This document shows positions 1-5,039 of a stretch of 5,039 nt of DNA, piece by piece. The notes beneath the pieces are model-generated. The model did no database searches. It was not told the origin of the DNA and saw only the letters and a list, made by a program, of their open reading frames with translations. The stretch covers positions 1-5,039 of the forward strand of contig CANNNN010000207.1 of NCBI GenBank assembly GCA_947506075.1, written 5' to 3'. This stretch comes from Methylococcaceae bacterium. GTDB lineage: Bacteria > Pseudomonadota > Gammaproteobacteria > Methylococcales > Methylomonadaceae. Positions within the stretch are counted from its first letter, which is position 1. Every line of letters begins with the position of its first letter. The translations under genes and the position numbers were made by a program.

Positions 1-281
1 TACCCGGAGCTATTGTTGATATAACGATGCTAAGTTTATTAGACCATGAGCAACACATGGTCAATGCTAATTGCGTCGTTACGATAATGCCGGATGACAT
101 TGGGACGCTGGTTATTAAGCAGCTTGATAGAAAGGTGGTAAACGGCAGGCGCATAACGGTAAGGGAATACCACGCCCGGTCCGAACAAAATGATCCAAGA
201 AAAGTATCAGGCGATATTCCTCAGGGCTTTATTAATCAGCGTGTTGGAGACCGGCGTCAATGTGAGCTTGTTCCCAGGTAA
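1..281 (+). CDS. RRM-like RNA-binding protein, C-terminal part (5' end outside window)
   Basis: The frame is open from the left edge (first full codon at base 3) to a TAA at 279-281, so the true start probably lies outside the window. The ATGs at 27 and 57 are internal candidates. The visible part reads like the second half of an RNA recognition motif. There is a strand VNANCVVTIM at the RNP1 position, then a helix DDIGTLVIKQLD, then the typical closing segment VNGRRITVREY. A polar tail follows (ARSEQNDPRK, then NQRVGDRRQ), as in small bacterial RRM-like proteins ending in basic GDRR-type tails. The RNP1 strand lacks the usual aromatic residues, so RNA binding may be weak or use other contacts. 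It is convergent with lpxD. The RRM assignment is from pattern recognition only; the specific role is unknown. Confidence 0.55.
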   Translation, partial: PGAIVDITMLSLLDHEQHMVNANCVVTIMPDDIGTLVIKQLDRKVVNGRRITVREYHARSEQNDPRKVSGDIPQGFINQRVGDRRQCELVPR

Positions 282-397
282 TTGTTTTGATTAGTACCTA
301 GTGATTTCCGTTGCGAGAAAGTGCGGGGGTAGTAATCAAGGTTTCGATTTATACAACGCAACTTCGAAATAAGATGGTGTCCTGTTTACTTAATTGT

Positions 398-1438
398 TTA
401 GGCGTCTTTTTCCAGTAGCTGAATTTTTTCTTCCAGCATTTTCACCCTTTTTAATAGCTCCGGCAGTTTGCTGAGCGCAATTTGTTCCTTGTACGCTATC
501 TTCTTGTCTTTTGCCGGACTGCCGAAAACCTGAGTTCCGGGTTTGACGTCGCCTGCCACACCTGAGCGTGCCATAACTACGGCGCCCTGGCCGATCGTTA
601 CATGGTCGGCGATTCCAGAACTTCCGGCCAGAATCGCATAGTCTTCGATATTGCAGGAACCTGAAACTCCGGTTAAACCGCACATGATGACGTGTTTGCC
701 GATTTTGTTATTGTGCCCGATTTGCACCAGATTATCGATTTTACTGCCCGCGCCAATCAAGGTGCTGCCCAAGGCGCCTCGATCTATACAGGTATTGGCG
801 CCAATCTCGACATTGTCCTCGATAACCACGTTACCGACCTGCGGGACTTTAATATGCTGATTGTTCCTGAACTTATAACCAAAGCCGTCGGCGCCAATGA
901 TGGCACCTGAATGAATGATCACATTATTTCCGACAACCACATCATCATAAATGACCGCGTAAGGATAGATTCGACTGTTTTTGCCTATTTTGACATTGTT
1001 ACCGATATAGGCGCCTGCATGGATTTCCGTACCATCGCCTAAGCTTGCGTCTGCACCAATGACTGCATAAGGGCCGATGTAAATTTCTTCGCCCAAGCTT
1101 ACATTGGCTGCAAGCACTGCCTGAGGCGCAATGCGCCGATTATAAATCCGCCCCGGATGCAGCAATTCGACGGCTTTGATAAAGCTGATTTCAGGATCGG
1201 CACAAATCAGCAGCGCCATGCTTGGCGGTACATTTTCAACGACGAATCCTTCGGCAATAAAGCAGGCCGTAGCCTTTGAATCCTTGATATAGCGGGTATA
1301 GCGGCTGTTGGTCAATTGCGTGATTTGACCCTGGTGAGCTGAGGTGATATCTGCCGCCGTTTCGATGGTTGCTGATGGATCGCCGCCTTCAATTCGTGCG
1401 CTACAAAAATCGGCAAGTTCTTTTAATATGATAGGCAT
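398..1438 (-). CDS. lpxD: UDP-3-O-(3-hydroxyacyl)glucosamine N-acyltransferase LpxD
   Basis: LpxD transfers a 3-hydroxyacyl chain from acyl-ACP to the 2-amino group of UDP-3-O-acylglucosamine, the third step of lipid A synthesis, in the cytoplasm. The 346-residue product matches the family length. Residues 1 to about 95 form the N-terminal uridine-binding domain. Residues from about 100 to 305 are left-handed beta-helix hexapeptide repeats, and the C-terminus is a helical, coiled-coil-like tail (LPELLKRVKMLEEKIQLLE). The signature GADGFGY is at 182-188, and the catalytic histidine (E. coli H239) is H242 in QIGHNNKIG. H279 matches E. coli H276. The ATG at 1438 gives MPIILKELADF, which aligns with E. 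coli MPSIRLADLAQ. A TTG at 1471 would add 11 unsupported residues and has no purine-rich site before it. A weak AGAGA precedes the ATG. The gene stands alone, without bamA, skp, fabZ or lpxA. Confidence 0.95.
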   Translation of the reverse strand: MPIILKELADFCSARIEGGDPSATIETAADITSAHQGQITQLTNSRYTRYIKDSKATACFIAEGFVVENVPPSMALLICADPEISFIKAVELLHPGRIYNRRIAPQAVLAANVSLGEEIYIGPYAVIGADASLGDGTEIHAGAYIGNNVKIGKNSRIYPYAVIYDDVVVGNNVIIHSGAIIGADGFGYKFRNNQHIKVPQVGNVVIEDNVEIGANTCIDRGALGSTLIGAGSKIDNLVQIGHNNKIGKHVIMCGLTGVSGSCNIEDYAILAGSSGIADHVTIGQGAVVMARSGVAGDVKPGTQVFGSPAKDKKIAYKEQIALSKLPELLKRVKMLEEKIQLLEKDA

Positions 1439-1496
1439 AAGGGTCTCTGCTGTTATTTTGAATGGCGTCAAAAGAGTCGGCGCGATATGAAATACA

Positions 1497-1524
1497 AGTT
1501 TAGTGTAACAAATCTAACAAACAA
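1497..1524 (-). promoter_or_regulatory. Possible sigma-70 promoter for lpxD
   Basis: Read on the minus strand, TTGTTT (1519-1524) and TAAACT (1497-1502) are separated by 16 bases. The match to consensus is only moderate (3/6 and 4/6). Transcription would begin near 1490, giving a leader of about 50 bases before the lpxD ATG at 1438. The alternative is read-through from moaC. Confidence 0.28.
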
Positions 1525-1545
1525 CCACTCGGCTGGATTGGGTTG

Positions 1546-1561
1546 CTGGCCTGAAGGCCAG
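1546..1561 (-). terminator. Hairpin between moaC and lpxD, possible weak terminator
   Basis: A perfect 6-bp GC-rich stem (CTGGCC/GGCCAG) closes a four-base loop. It begins 30 bases past the moaC stop on the minus strand. No T-run follows it, so it is not a classical intrinsic terminator. It could attenuate transcription, or protect the moaC mRNA 3' end while allowing read-through into lpxD. Confidence 0.35.
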
Positions 1562-1590
1562 GGATAAGGTGACAATTTCATTTTTAGAGG

Positions 1591-2079
1591 TCAGAGACCA
1601 CAGTGATTGTGTTGCCAGTGTCCAGATTTTCCACCCTCTTTTTCCAGTAAGCGTACGGATTGGATAATCATGCCTCTGTCTACGGCTTTGCACATATCGT
1701 AAATAGTCAGTAAGGTAATCTGCGTGGCAGTCAGTGCTTCCATTTCTACGCCGGTTTGTCCGTTGGTTTTTACCGTCGTTTGGCAGCGTATCCGGTTGCG
1801 GTCGATTTCTGCACTGAGCATGATTTCAACATGGGTCAGCGGTAGTGGATGGCAGAGAGGAATCAGCTCTGCCGTTTTTTTGCTGGCCATGATGCCGGCG
1901 ATTCTGGCTATAGCCAAGACATCACCTTTTTGGTTTCCGCCTTCTACGATCAGCTTGAGCGTAGACGGCAGCATCTCGATATAGCCTTCGGTGACGGCGG
2001 TGCGCTGAGTGATCGCTTTTTCGCCGACGTCAACCATGTGAGCCTCGCCGGATTGATTAAAGTGGGTTAATGCAGTCAT
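1591..2079 (-). CDS. moaC: Cyclic pyranopterin monophosphate synthase MoaC
   Basis: MoaC acts with MoaA in the first step of molybdenum cofactor synthesis, converting 3',8-cyclo-7,8-dihydro-GTP to cyclic pyranopterin monophosphate in the cytoplasm. The 162-residue product matches the E. coli protein (161 residues) almost throughout: LTHFNQSGEAHMVDV near the start, KGDVLAIARIAGI at 51-63, IPLCHPL at 73-79, TGVEMEALTA at 109-118 and LTIYDMCKAV at 124-133. The family's catalytic and substrate residues K51, H77, E112, D128 and K131 fall at the same numbers as in E. coli. The tail ends with an unusual HWQHNHCGL. I chose the ATG at 2079 because its N-terminus aligns with E. coli. An in-frame ATG at 2112 would add 11 unsupported residues and lies at the predicted transcription start. 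The gene is divergent from moaDE; no moaA is nearby. Confidence 0.96.
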   Translation of the reverse strand: MTALTHFNQSGEAHMVDVGEKAITQRTAVTEGYIEMLPSTLKLIVEGGNQKGDVLAIARIAGIMASKKTAELIPLCHPLPLTHVEIMLSAEIDRNRIRCQTTVKTNGQTGVEMEALTATQITLLTIYDMCKAVDRGMIIQSVRLLEKEGGKSGHWQHNHCGL

Positions 2080-2116
2080 CTTCTGTAAAATTAGCAATGT
2101 GAAGGGCTTCATCTTT

Positions 2117-2122
2117 ATTATA
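2117..2122 (-). promoter_or_regulatory. Promoter -10 box for moaC
   Basis: The minus strand reads a perfect TATAAT here. No good -35 is seen at 16 to 18 bases upstream; the nearest hexamers are TTAGTT or TAGTTT. Transcription would start near 2110, leaving a leader of about 30 bases before the preferred moaC ATG at 2079. This placement argues against the longer moaC start at 2112. Confidence 0.45.
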
Positions 2123-2166
2123 GCAACAGCGGCTTAAGAAAACTAAAATCGGCTGGCGGGGCTCTA

Positions 2167-2195
2167 TTTACAGTTAAACTTATGCCAACTTTATT
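2167..2195 (+). promoter_or_regulatory. Candidate sigma-70 promoter for moaDE
   Basis: TTTACA at 2167-2172 (5/6 match to TTGACA) is followed after exactly 17 bases by TTTATT at 2190-2195 (4/6 match to TATAAT). Transcription would begin near 2202, leaving a very short leader of about 8 bases before the moaD ATG at 2210. It lies back to back with the moaC -10 box, so both units are read outward from the same roughly 80-base region. Confidence 0.38.
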
Positions 2196-2209
2196 TTTTG
2201 TGAGTGACT

Positions 2210-2443
2210 ATGTCAATTAAGGTACGCTATTTTGCCAGCTTGAAAGAAGCTATTGGCCGCTCGGAAGACAATCTTGAGCTTGCCGGCCTGGTTACCGTCA
2301 GTGATGTATGGCGTAGCGCCAACCCGGATAAAACCTTGCCGGAGAATAGTTTGGCGGCGGTAAATATGGATTATGTCGAATTGACCGGTATTGTTATGGA
2401 CGGCGATGAAGTGGCTTTTTTTCCGCCGGTGACTGGGGGCTGA
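2210..2443 (+). CDS. moaD: Molybdopterin synthase sulfur carrier subunit MoaD
   Basis: MoaD is the small ubiquitin-fold subunit of molybdopterin synthase. Its C-terminal glycine is adenylated by MoeB, converted to a thiocarboxylate, and then donates sulfur in the MoaE active site. The product is 77 residues, near the family's usual 80. It opens with SIKVRYFASLKEAIG, has the conserved LAAVN at 48-52, and ends in DGDEVAFFPPVTGG with the essential terminal Gly-Gly, matching the E. coli ending exactly. I chose the ATG at 2210 because E. coli MoaD starts MIKV. A GTG at 2204 would only add two residues and cannot be excluded. A weak TGAGTG precedes the ATG. The stop is two bases before moaE, so the two are surely cotranscribed and probably translationally coupled. 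Confidence 0.95.
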   Translation: MSIKVRYFASLKEAIGRSEDNLELAGLVTVSDVWRSANPDKTLPENSLAAVNMDYVELTGIVMDGDEVAFFPPVTGG

Positions 2444-2445
2444 GC

Positions 2446-2892
2446 ATGGGCATAAAAATTTGCACCAAAGCGTTTGACCCGTGGCAGGAAGTCCAGCTAT
2501 ATCTGCATTCGGCAGCGGCGATGGCGGGAAAGTATGGCGCGACCAATGTTTTTATAGGCACGATGCGCGATTTCAATGAAGGTGATCAGGTTAAGGGCAT
2601 GACCCTGGAGCATTATCCGGGCATGACCGAAAAGCAGCTGGAAAAAATCGTCGCCGAAGCGATCGAAAAATGGCCGGTTATCGACGCGTTAGTGGTACAC
2701 CGTGTGGGTGATATTCTGCCTAACGAACCTATAGTACTGGTGGCGGTATGGACATCACATCGTGGCGATGCGTTTGATGCGAGTCGATACATCATGGAAG
2801 CATTAAAGTCGCGAGCGCCTTTCTGGAAGAAGGAGCTGTTAGGGTCTCAAGTCGAGCGTTGGCTGGTCAAGAATACCGACGGTTATCTGTGA
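2446..2892 (+). CDS. moaE: Molybdopterin synthase catalytic subunit MoaE
   Basis: MoaE is the large subunit of the MoaD2-MoaE2 molybdopterin synthase. It inserts two sulfurs from MoaD thiocarboxylate into cyclic pyranopterin monophosphate to make molybdopterin. At 148 residues it is close to E. coli MoaE (150). Family landmarks are FIGTMRDFNEGD at 36-47, LEHYPGMTEK at 54-63, VVHRVGDILPNEPIV at 83-97, TSHRGDAF at 103-110 and LKSRAPFWKKE at 120-130. The active-site residues known from E. coli (R39, H103, R104, K119, K126) correspond to R41, H105, R106, K121 and K128, a constant offset of two. A G-rich stretch (GGGGG) at the end of moaD sits at ribosome-binding distance from the ATG. Nothing in the protein looks degraded. 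Confidence 0.96.
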   Translation: MGIKICTKAFDPWQEVQLYLHSAAAMAGKYGATNVFIGTMRDFNEGDQVKGMTLEHYPGMTEKQLEKIVAEAIEKWPVIDALVVHRVGDILPNEPIVLVAVWTSHRGDAFDASRYIMEALKSRAPFWKKELLGSQVERWLVKNTDGYL

Positions 2893-2903
2893 GCTAAAAA
2901 CAG

Positions 2904-2920
2904 CCAATAATCCTTATTGG
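2904..2920. terminator. Small hairpin after moaE
   Basis: A perfect 7-bp inverted repeat, CCAATAA/TTATTGG, has a three-base loop and lies 11 bases past the moaE stop. On the plus strand no T-run follows, so termination of moaDE would be weak. On the minus strand the stem is followed, after CTG, by five Ts. That looks more like an intrinsic terminator for antisense transcription. Confidence 0.35.
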
Positions 2921-2931
2921 GTGACGGCCTA

Positions 2932-3009
2932 CCGTTCAGCATTTCTTTAAAAATTTTCGTATGTTTCGAGGGTAAAATATTTTTTCAAGTATAAATACGT
3001 ACTGAACGG
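2932..3009. repeat. Spaced 8-bp inverted repeat upstream of the rhlE promoter
   Basis: CCGTTCAG at 2932-2939 and CTGAACGG at 3002-3009 are perfect inverted copies separated by 62 AT-rich bases. They could be paired protein-binding half-sites or a chance match. They lie 45 or more bases before the candidate rhlE -10 box. Confidence 0.3.
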
Positions 3010-3053
3010 CAGCAGATCGATAATTCATAGACCCAACGTTACGCCATTTTTTG

Positions 3054-3062
3054 TGTTATATT
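3054..3062 (+). promoter_or_regulatory. Extended -10 promoter candidate for rhlE
   Basis: TGT followed directly by TATATT matches the extended -10 pattern TGnTATAAT with one mismatch. There is no good -35 at 17 bases, as is common for extended -10 promoters. Transcription would start near 3069, giving a leader of about 283 bases before the rhlE ATG at 3353. Confidence 0.42.
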
Positions 3063-3352
3063 ATGACCAACACCGAGAGCGTCGCGGTTTTTTTGCTGGT
3101 ACCTTCAAGAATATCAAAACGCAAAGCCCTTATACCCGTGCATACAGAACAACCTTGTATGGGGCCTCGGGCTAATCTATCAACAACTTAAATACCCTTG
3201 CACTTTGCACTCTCCACAACAGACCACACCTAAATCCACCGTTATCAAAAACGCCAGGCTTATTGAGCACTGTTCATAATCGCGTTTTTCACATTGATAT
3301 TAAGCTGTATGACATTTGCCAACAGCAACCTTTTCTTGAGACTCAAAAAAAT

Positions 3353-4609
3353 ATGCCATTTACCACCCTCGGTTTATCTGATCCATTGCTACGCGCCATT
3401 GCTGATGCCGGTTATACCACGCCATCACCCATTCAATCACAAGCCATTCCTGCTGTTTTAGACGGCCATGACGTTTTGGCTGCAGCTCAGACCGGCACCG
3501 GTAAAACTGCAGGATTCACCCTGCCCATTCTGCACCGCTTGTCACAAAAAGCTTACGGTAACAACCGGCCGGTCAGGGTATTGATATTGGCACCAACCCG
3601 GGAACTTGCGGCGCAAATCGGTGAATCGGTAAACAAGTACGGCGCGCATTTGCATCCCCGCTTGAAATCTGAAGTCGTTTTCGGCGGCGTTAAAATCAAC
3701 CCGCAGATGATGCGTTTAAGAGGCGGCGTAGACATACTGGTCGCGACCCCCGGACGCCTGCTGGATCTGGTTAATCAGAATGCGGTAAAGCTCGACCAGG
3801 TTGAAACGCTGATACTTGACGAAGCCGACCGGATGCTGGACATGGGCTTTATCCGCGATATTAAAAAAATTATCGCCTTTCTGCCGAAAAAGCGCCAGAA
3901 CCTGCTGTTTTCAGCGACTTTTTCAGAAGACATACGCAAACTGACCACAGGGCTACTGGTTAATCCGATAAAAATCGAAGTCGCTGCGCGCAACACCGCA
4001 GCCGAACTGATTGATCAAGTCGTTTATCTGGTCAATAAAGCCAATAAAACCGAGCTGCTCTGTCATTTGATCAAGGAACAGGATTGGCAGCAGGTTCTGG
4101 TGTTCACGACCACCAAACACGGCGCGAATCGGCTGACCGAAAAACTCAACAAGGTTAACATCAAGGCGGCGGCGATACACGGCAACAAAAGCCAGGGCGC
4201 CAGAACCAGCGCCTTAGCCGGCTTTAAATCCGGTGAAATCAGAGTGCTGGTAGCCACTGACGTGGCCGCGCGCGGCATCGACATTAACCTGCTGCCGCAT
4301 GTCGTCAATTTTGAACTGCCCAAAGCGCCGGAAGATTATGTGCATAGAATTGGTCGCACCGGACGCGCTGGCGTGGAAGGCCAAGCCATATCACTGGTAT
4401 CCCATGATGAATACAGCTTCTTGCGTTCGGTTGAAAGGCTGATAAAAAAAGAGATTAAACGCGAACAAATCCCCGGTTTTGAAGCCTCCGCAGTAGCTCC
4501 GCCGATGCCGCCGGAAGAGCCCCGCGCTCCGCGCCCGGTTAGAAATGCTAGTCCTCGTAAGCCCGGCGGCAATCAGAACAGAGGCAGGCCTGGGGCTAGG
4601 AGCGCTTAA
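3353..4609 (+). CDS. rhlE: DEAD-box ATP-dependent RNA helicase, RhlE type
   Basis: This is a cytoplasmic RNA helicase that unwinds short duplexes and remodels RNA-protein complexes. RhlE is linked in E. coli to ribosome assembly and RNA turnover. The 418-residue product has every superfamily 2 motif in order: Q motif PSPIQ (24-28), Walker A AQTGTGKT (45-52), PTREL (81-85), GG (111-112), TPGR (132-135), DEAD (156-159), SAT (187-189), VFTTTK (250-255), ATDVAARGID (301-310) and HRIGRTGR (331-338). After about residue 376 comes a short Pro/Arg/Gly-rich basic tail ending GRPGARSA, probably for RNA binding. The ATG at 3353 gives MPFTTLGLSDPLLRAI, the standard RhlE opening. A TTG at 3263 would add 30 unrelated residues. 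The ribosome site is weak (GAG at 3338-3340). A long leader suggests post-transcriptional control. A related DEAD-box subfamily is the alternative name. Confidence 0.93.
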   Translation: MPFTTLGLSDPLLRAIADAGYTTPSPIQSQAIPAVLDGHDVLAAAQTGTGKTAGFTLPILHRLSQKAYGNNRPVRVLILAPTRELAAQIGESVNKYGAHLHPRLKSEVVFGGVKINPQMMRLRGGVDILVATPGRLLDLVNQNAVKLDQVETLILDEADRMLDMGFIRDIKKIIAFLPKKRQNLLFSATFSEDIRKLTTGLLVNPIKIEVAARNTAAELIDQVVYLVNKANKTELLCHLIKEQDWQQVLVFTTTKHGANRLTEKLNKVNIKAAAIHGNKSQGARTSALAGFKSGEIRVLVATDVAARGIDINLLPHVVNFELPKAPEDYVHRIGRTGRAGVEGQAISLVSHDEYSFLRSVERLIKKEIKREQIPGFEASAVAPPMPPEEPRAPRPVRNASPRKPGGNQNRGRPGARSA

Positions 4610-4632
4610 TTCACCACGAATGATGACATGAG

Positions 4633-4678
4633 TGCTGTTAGCAGGGCAACAGCTTTATCGTTGCCCTACATTTCAGCA
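4633..4678 (+). terminator. Strong two-part stem-loop after rhlE, probable terminator
   Basis: An 8-bp perfect inner stem (AGGGCAAC at 4643-4650 with GTTGCCCT at 4660-4667) has a nine-base loop. It is enclosed by an outer 5-bp stem (TGCTG at 4633-4637 with CAGCA at 4674-4678) across an internal loop. It starts 23 bases past the rhlE stop. No T-run follows, so its role as an intrinsic terminator is uncertain; it may instead stabilise the mRNA 3' end. Confidence 0.45.
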
Positions 4679-4808
4679 TTTGAAGATGAACTAAGGCGAT
4701 TAAAATCCAAAGGCTTTCCCTGTTCAAGTTTTAGAGTGGCGGGCATAAACAGCATGTCCAGTATCTAACTGCCATGCCTTTTTTTCTGGAAGCTTTGGTC
4801 CTTCATAG

Positions 4809-4820
4809 TTATTCGAATAA
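4809..4820. promoter_or_regulatory. 12-base perfect palindrome
   Basis: TTATTCGAATAA reads the same on both strands. Dimeric regulators often bind such sites. It lies about 66 bases before the -35 of the possible downstream promoter. With a single copy and no known consensus, this is only a candidate. Confidence 0.22.
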
Positions 4821-4885
4821 TCTCAAAATTCGTTCCCCAAATGGCTGTCGCTAGTCATTGATCGTCTCTGCGCTCGCTGAATTCG

Positions 4886-4915
4886 CTGTCAGCATCAACC
4901 TACCTCATATATACT
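4886..4915 (+). promoter_or_regulatory. Possible sigma-70 promoter for the right-edge gene
   Basis: CTGTCA (4886-4891, 4/6 match) and TATACT (4910-4915, 5/6 match) are separated by 18 bases. Transcription would start near 4922, about 50 bases before the ATG at 4973. The arrangement is plausible for the partial gene that follows. Confidence 0.35.
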
Positions 4916-4972
4916 ATTAGATAGTTCGTTAATCCACGCGATGAAGGGCTAAATCATTTCCAAGACATTTAT

Positions 4973-5039
4973 ATGAAACTAAATGACTTTAATATGCTTT
5001 CCCGGTTGAGAATGGCGGCATCTGTCGCATTGGTAACGA
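4973..5039 (+). CDS. Possible start of a membrane-associated protein gene (3' end outside window)
   Basis: An ATG opens a frame with no stop to the right edge. Its 22 codons read MKLNDFNMLSRLRMAASVAL and then VT. The pattern is a short polar start, arginines, then a hydrophobic run (MAASVALV). This resembles the N-terminus of a membrane-anchored sensor or methyl-accepting chemotaxis protein with a cytoplasmic basic patch before the first membrane helix. An AAGA lies about 9 bases upstream as a weak ribosome site, and a possible promoter lies 60 bases upstream. The fragment is too short to name a family, and an open frame of this length can occur by chance. Confidence 0.4.
   Translation, partial: MKLNDFNMLSRLRMAASVALVT

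Larger units (their letters stand above)
2893..3352 (+). other. 460-base non-coding gap between moaE and rhlE
   Basis: No protein-coding gene is supported here. The first 110 bases are AT-rich and hold a small hairpin and a spaced inverted repeat. An extended -10 promoter candidate lies at 3054-3062. The remaining stretch to the rhlE ATG reads as a long leader, with an early hairpin/T-run and then a C- and A-rich, probably weakly structured segment. The rhlE frame is open back to 3176, but it contains no upstream ATG and no recognisable helicase sequence. Confidence 0.6.
4679..4972. other. Gene-poor intergenic stretch
   Basis: I see no supported gene on either strand. The only minus-strand ATG frames I followed by eye stop within a few tens of codons. 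The stretch contains a 12-base palindrome and a possible promoter for the partial gene at the right edge. No transposase remnant or RNA gene was recognised. Confidence 0.5.

Noticed and set aside
276..299. AGGTA/TACCT inverted repeat at the end of the RRM-like gene as a terminator
   Set aside because: Only five base pairs plus a bulged extension, AT-rich, with no following T-run. It is too weak to call.
390..683. Open frame of 97 codons on the minus strand overlapping the lpxD 3' end
   Set aside because: It lies wholly within lpxD in another frame, has an arginine-rich low-quality composition, and resembles no known family.
1439..1471. Longer lpxD reading frame starting at TTG 1471
   Set aside because: The 11 extra residues do not match the LpxD family start, and no ribosome-binding purines precede the TTG. 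The ATG at 1438 aligns with E. coli MPSIRLADLAQ.
1724..2070. Plus-strand open frames opposite moaC
   Set aside because: They are antisense shadows of a well-conserved gene, with no family resemblance.
2080..2209. Molybdenum cofactor (Moco) riboswitch upstream of moaDE or moaC
   Set aside because: The predicted leaders are about 8 and 30 bases, far too short, and the region shows no extended paired structure.
3263..3352. Longer rhlE frame starting at TTG 3263
   Set aside because: The added 30 residues (STVHNRVFHIDIKLYDIC and onward) resemble no helicase N-terminus. The RhlE family begins at MPFTTLGLS. The open frame continues back to 3176 without an ATG, which fits chance openness in a leader.
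4724..4748. Flagellar (sigma-28) promoter for the possible chemoreceptor gene
   Set aside because: TCAAGTTT fits the -35 well. The -10 candidate matches only 5 of 8 positions at a spacing of 9 instead of 11, and it lies more than 220 bases before the ATG.

Overview
This window carries ordinary chromosomal genes of a Gram-negative bacterium, most likely a gammaproteobacterium. LpxD places it among lipid A-making, outer-membrane bacteria. MoaC, MoaD and MoaE align with the E. coli proteins almost residue for residue, and the helicase is of the proteobacterial RhlE type. A methanotroph-like (Methylococcales) origin is my guess from the style of the proteins and the moderate base composition; the sequence does not prove it.

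Layout, left to right. (1) Positions 1-281, plus strand: the 3' end of a gene whose product looks like the second half of a small RRM-type RNA-binding protein, cut by the window edge. (2) Positions 398-1438, minus strand: a stand-alone lpxD, convergent with the first gene. (3) Positions 1591-2079, minus strand: moaC, upstream of lpxD and codirectional with it, with a hairpin and a possible promoter between them. (4) Positions 2210-2892, plus strand: moaD and moaE, two bases apart and divergent from moaC. (5) Positions 2893-3352: a 460-base gap with an extended -10 promoter candidate and a long leader. (6) Positions 3353-4609, plus strand: a complete DEAD-box RNA helicase, rhlE. (7) Positions 4610-4972: a strong hairpin followed by a gene-poor stretch. 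(8) Positions 4973-5039: the first 22 codons of a possible membrane-protein gene that runs off the edge.

The moa genes serve one pathway. MoaC helps make cyclic pyranopterin monophosphate. MoaD (sulfur carrier) and MoaE (catalytic subunit) form molybdopterin synthase, which turns it into molybdopterin. MoaA, MoeB, MogA and MoeA are not in the window. LpxD (lipid A) and RhlE (RNA remodelling) have no obvious link to that pathway, so the neighbourhood looks like separate transcription units rather than one system.

For lpxD, moaC, moaD and rhlE I chose internal ATG starts over the longest open frames, because the extra N-terminal residues do not match the families. I found no mobile element, CRISPR array, tRNA, rRNA or convincing new multigene system. 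The most interesting non-coding item is the roughly 280-base leader of rhlE.
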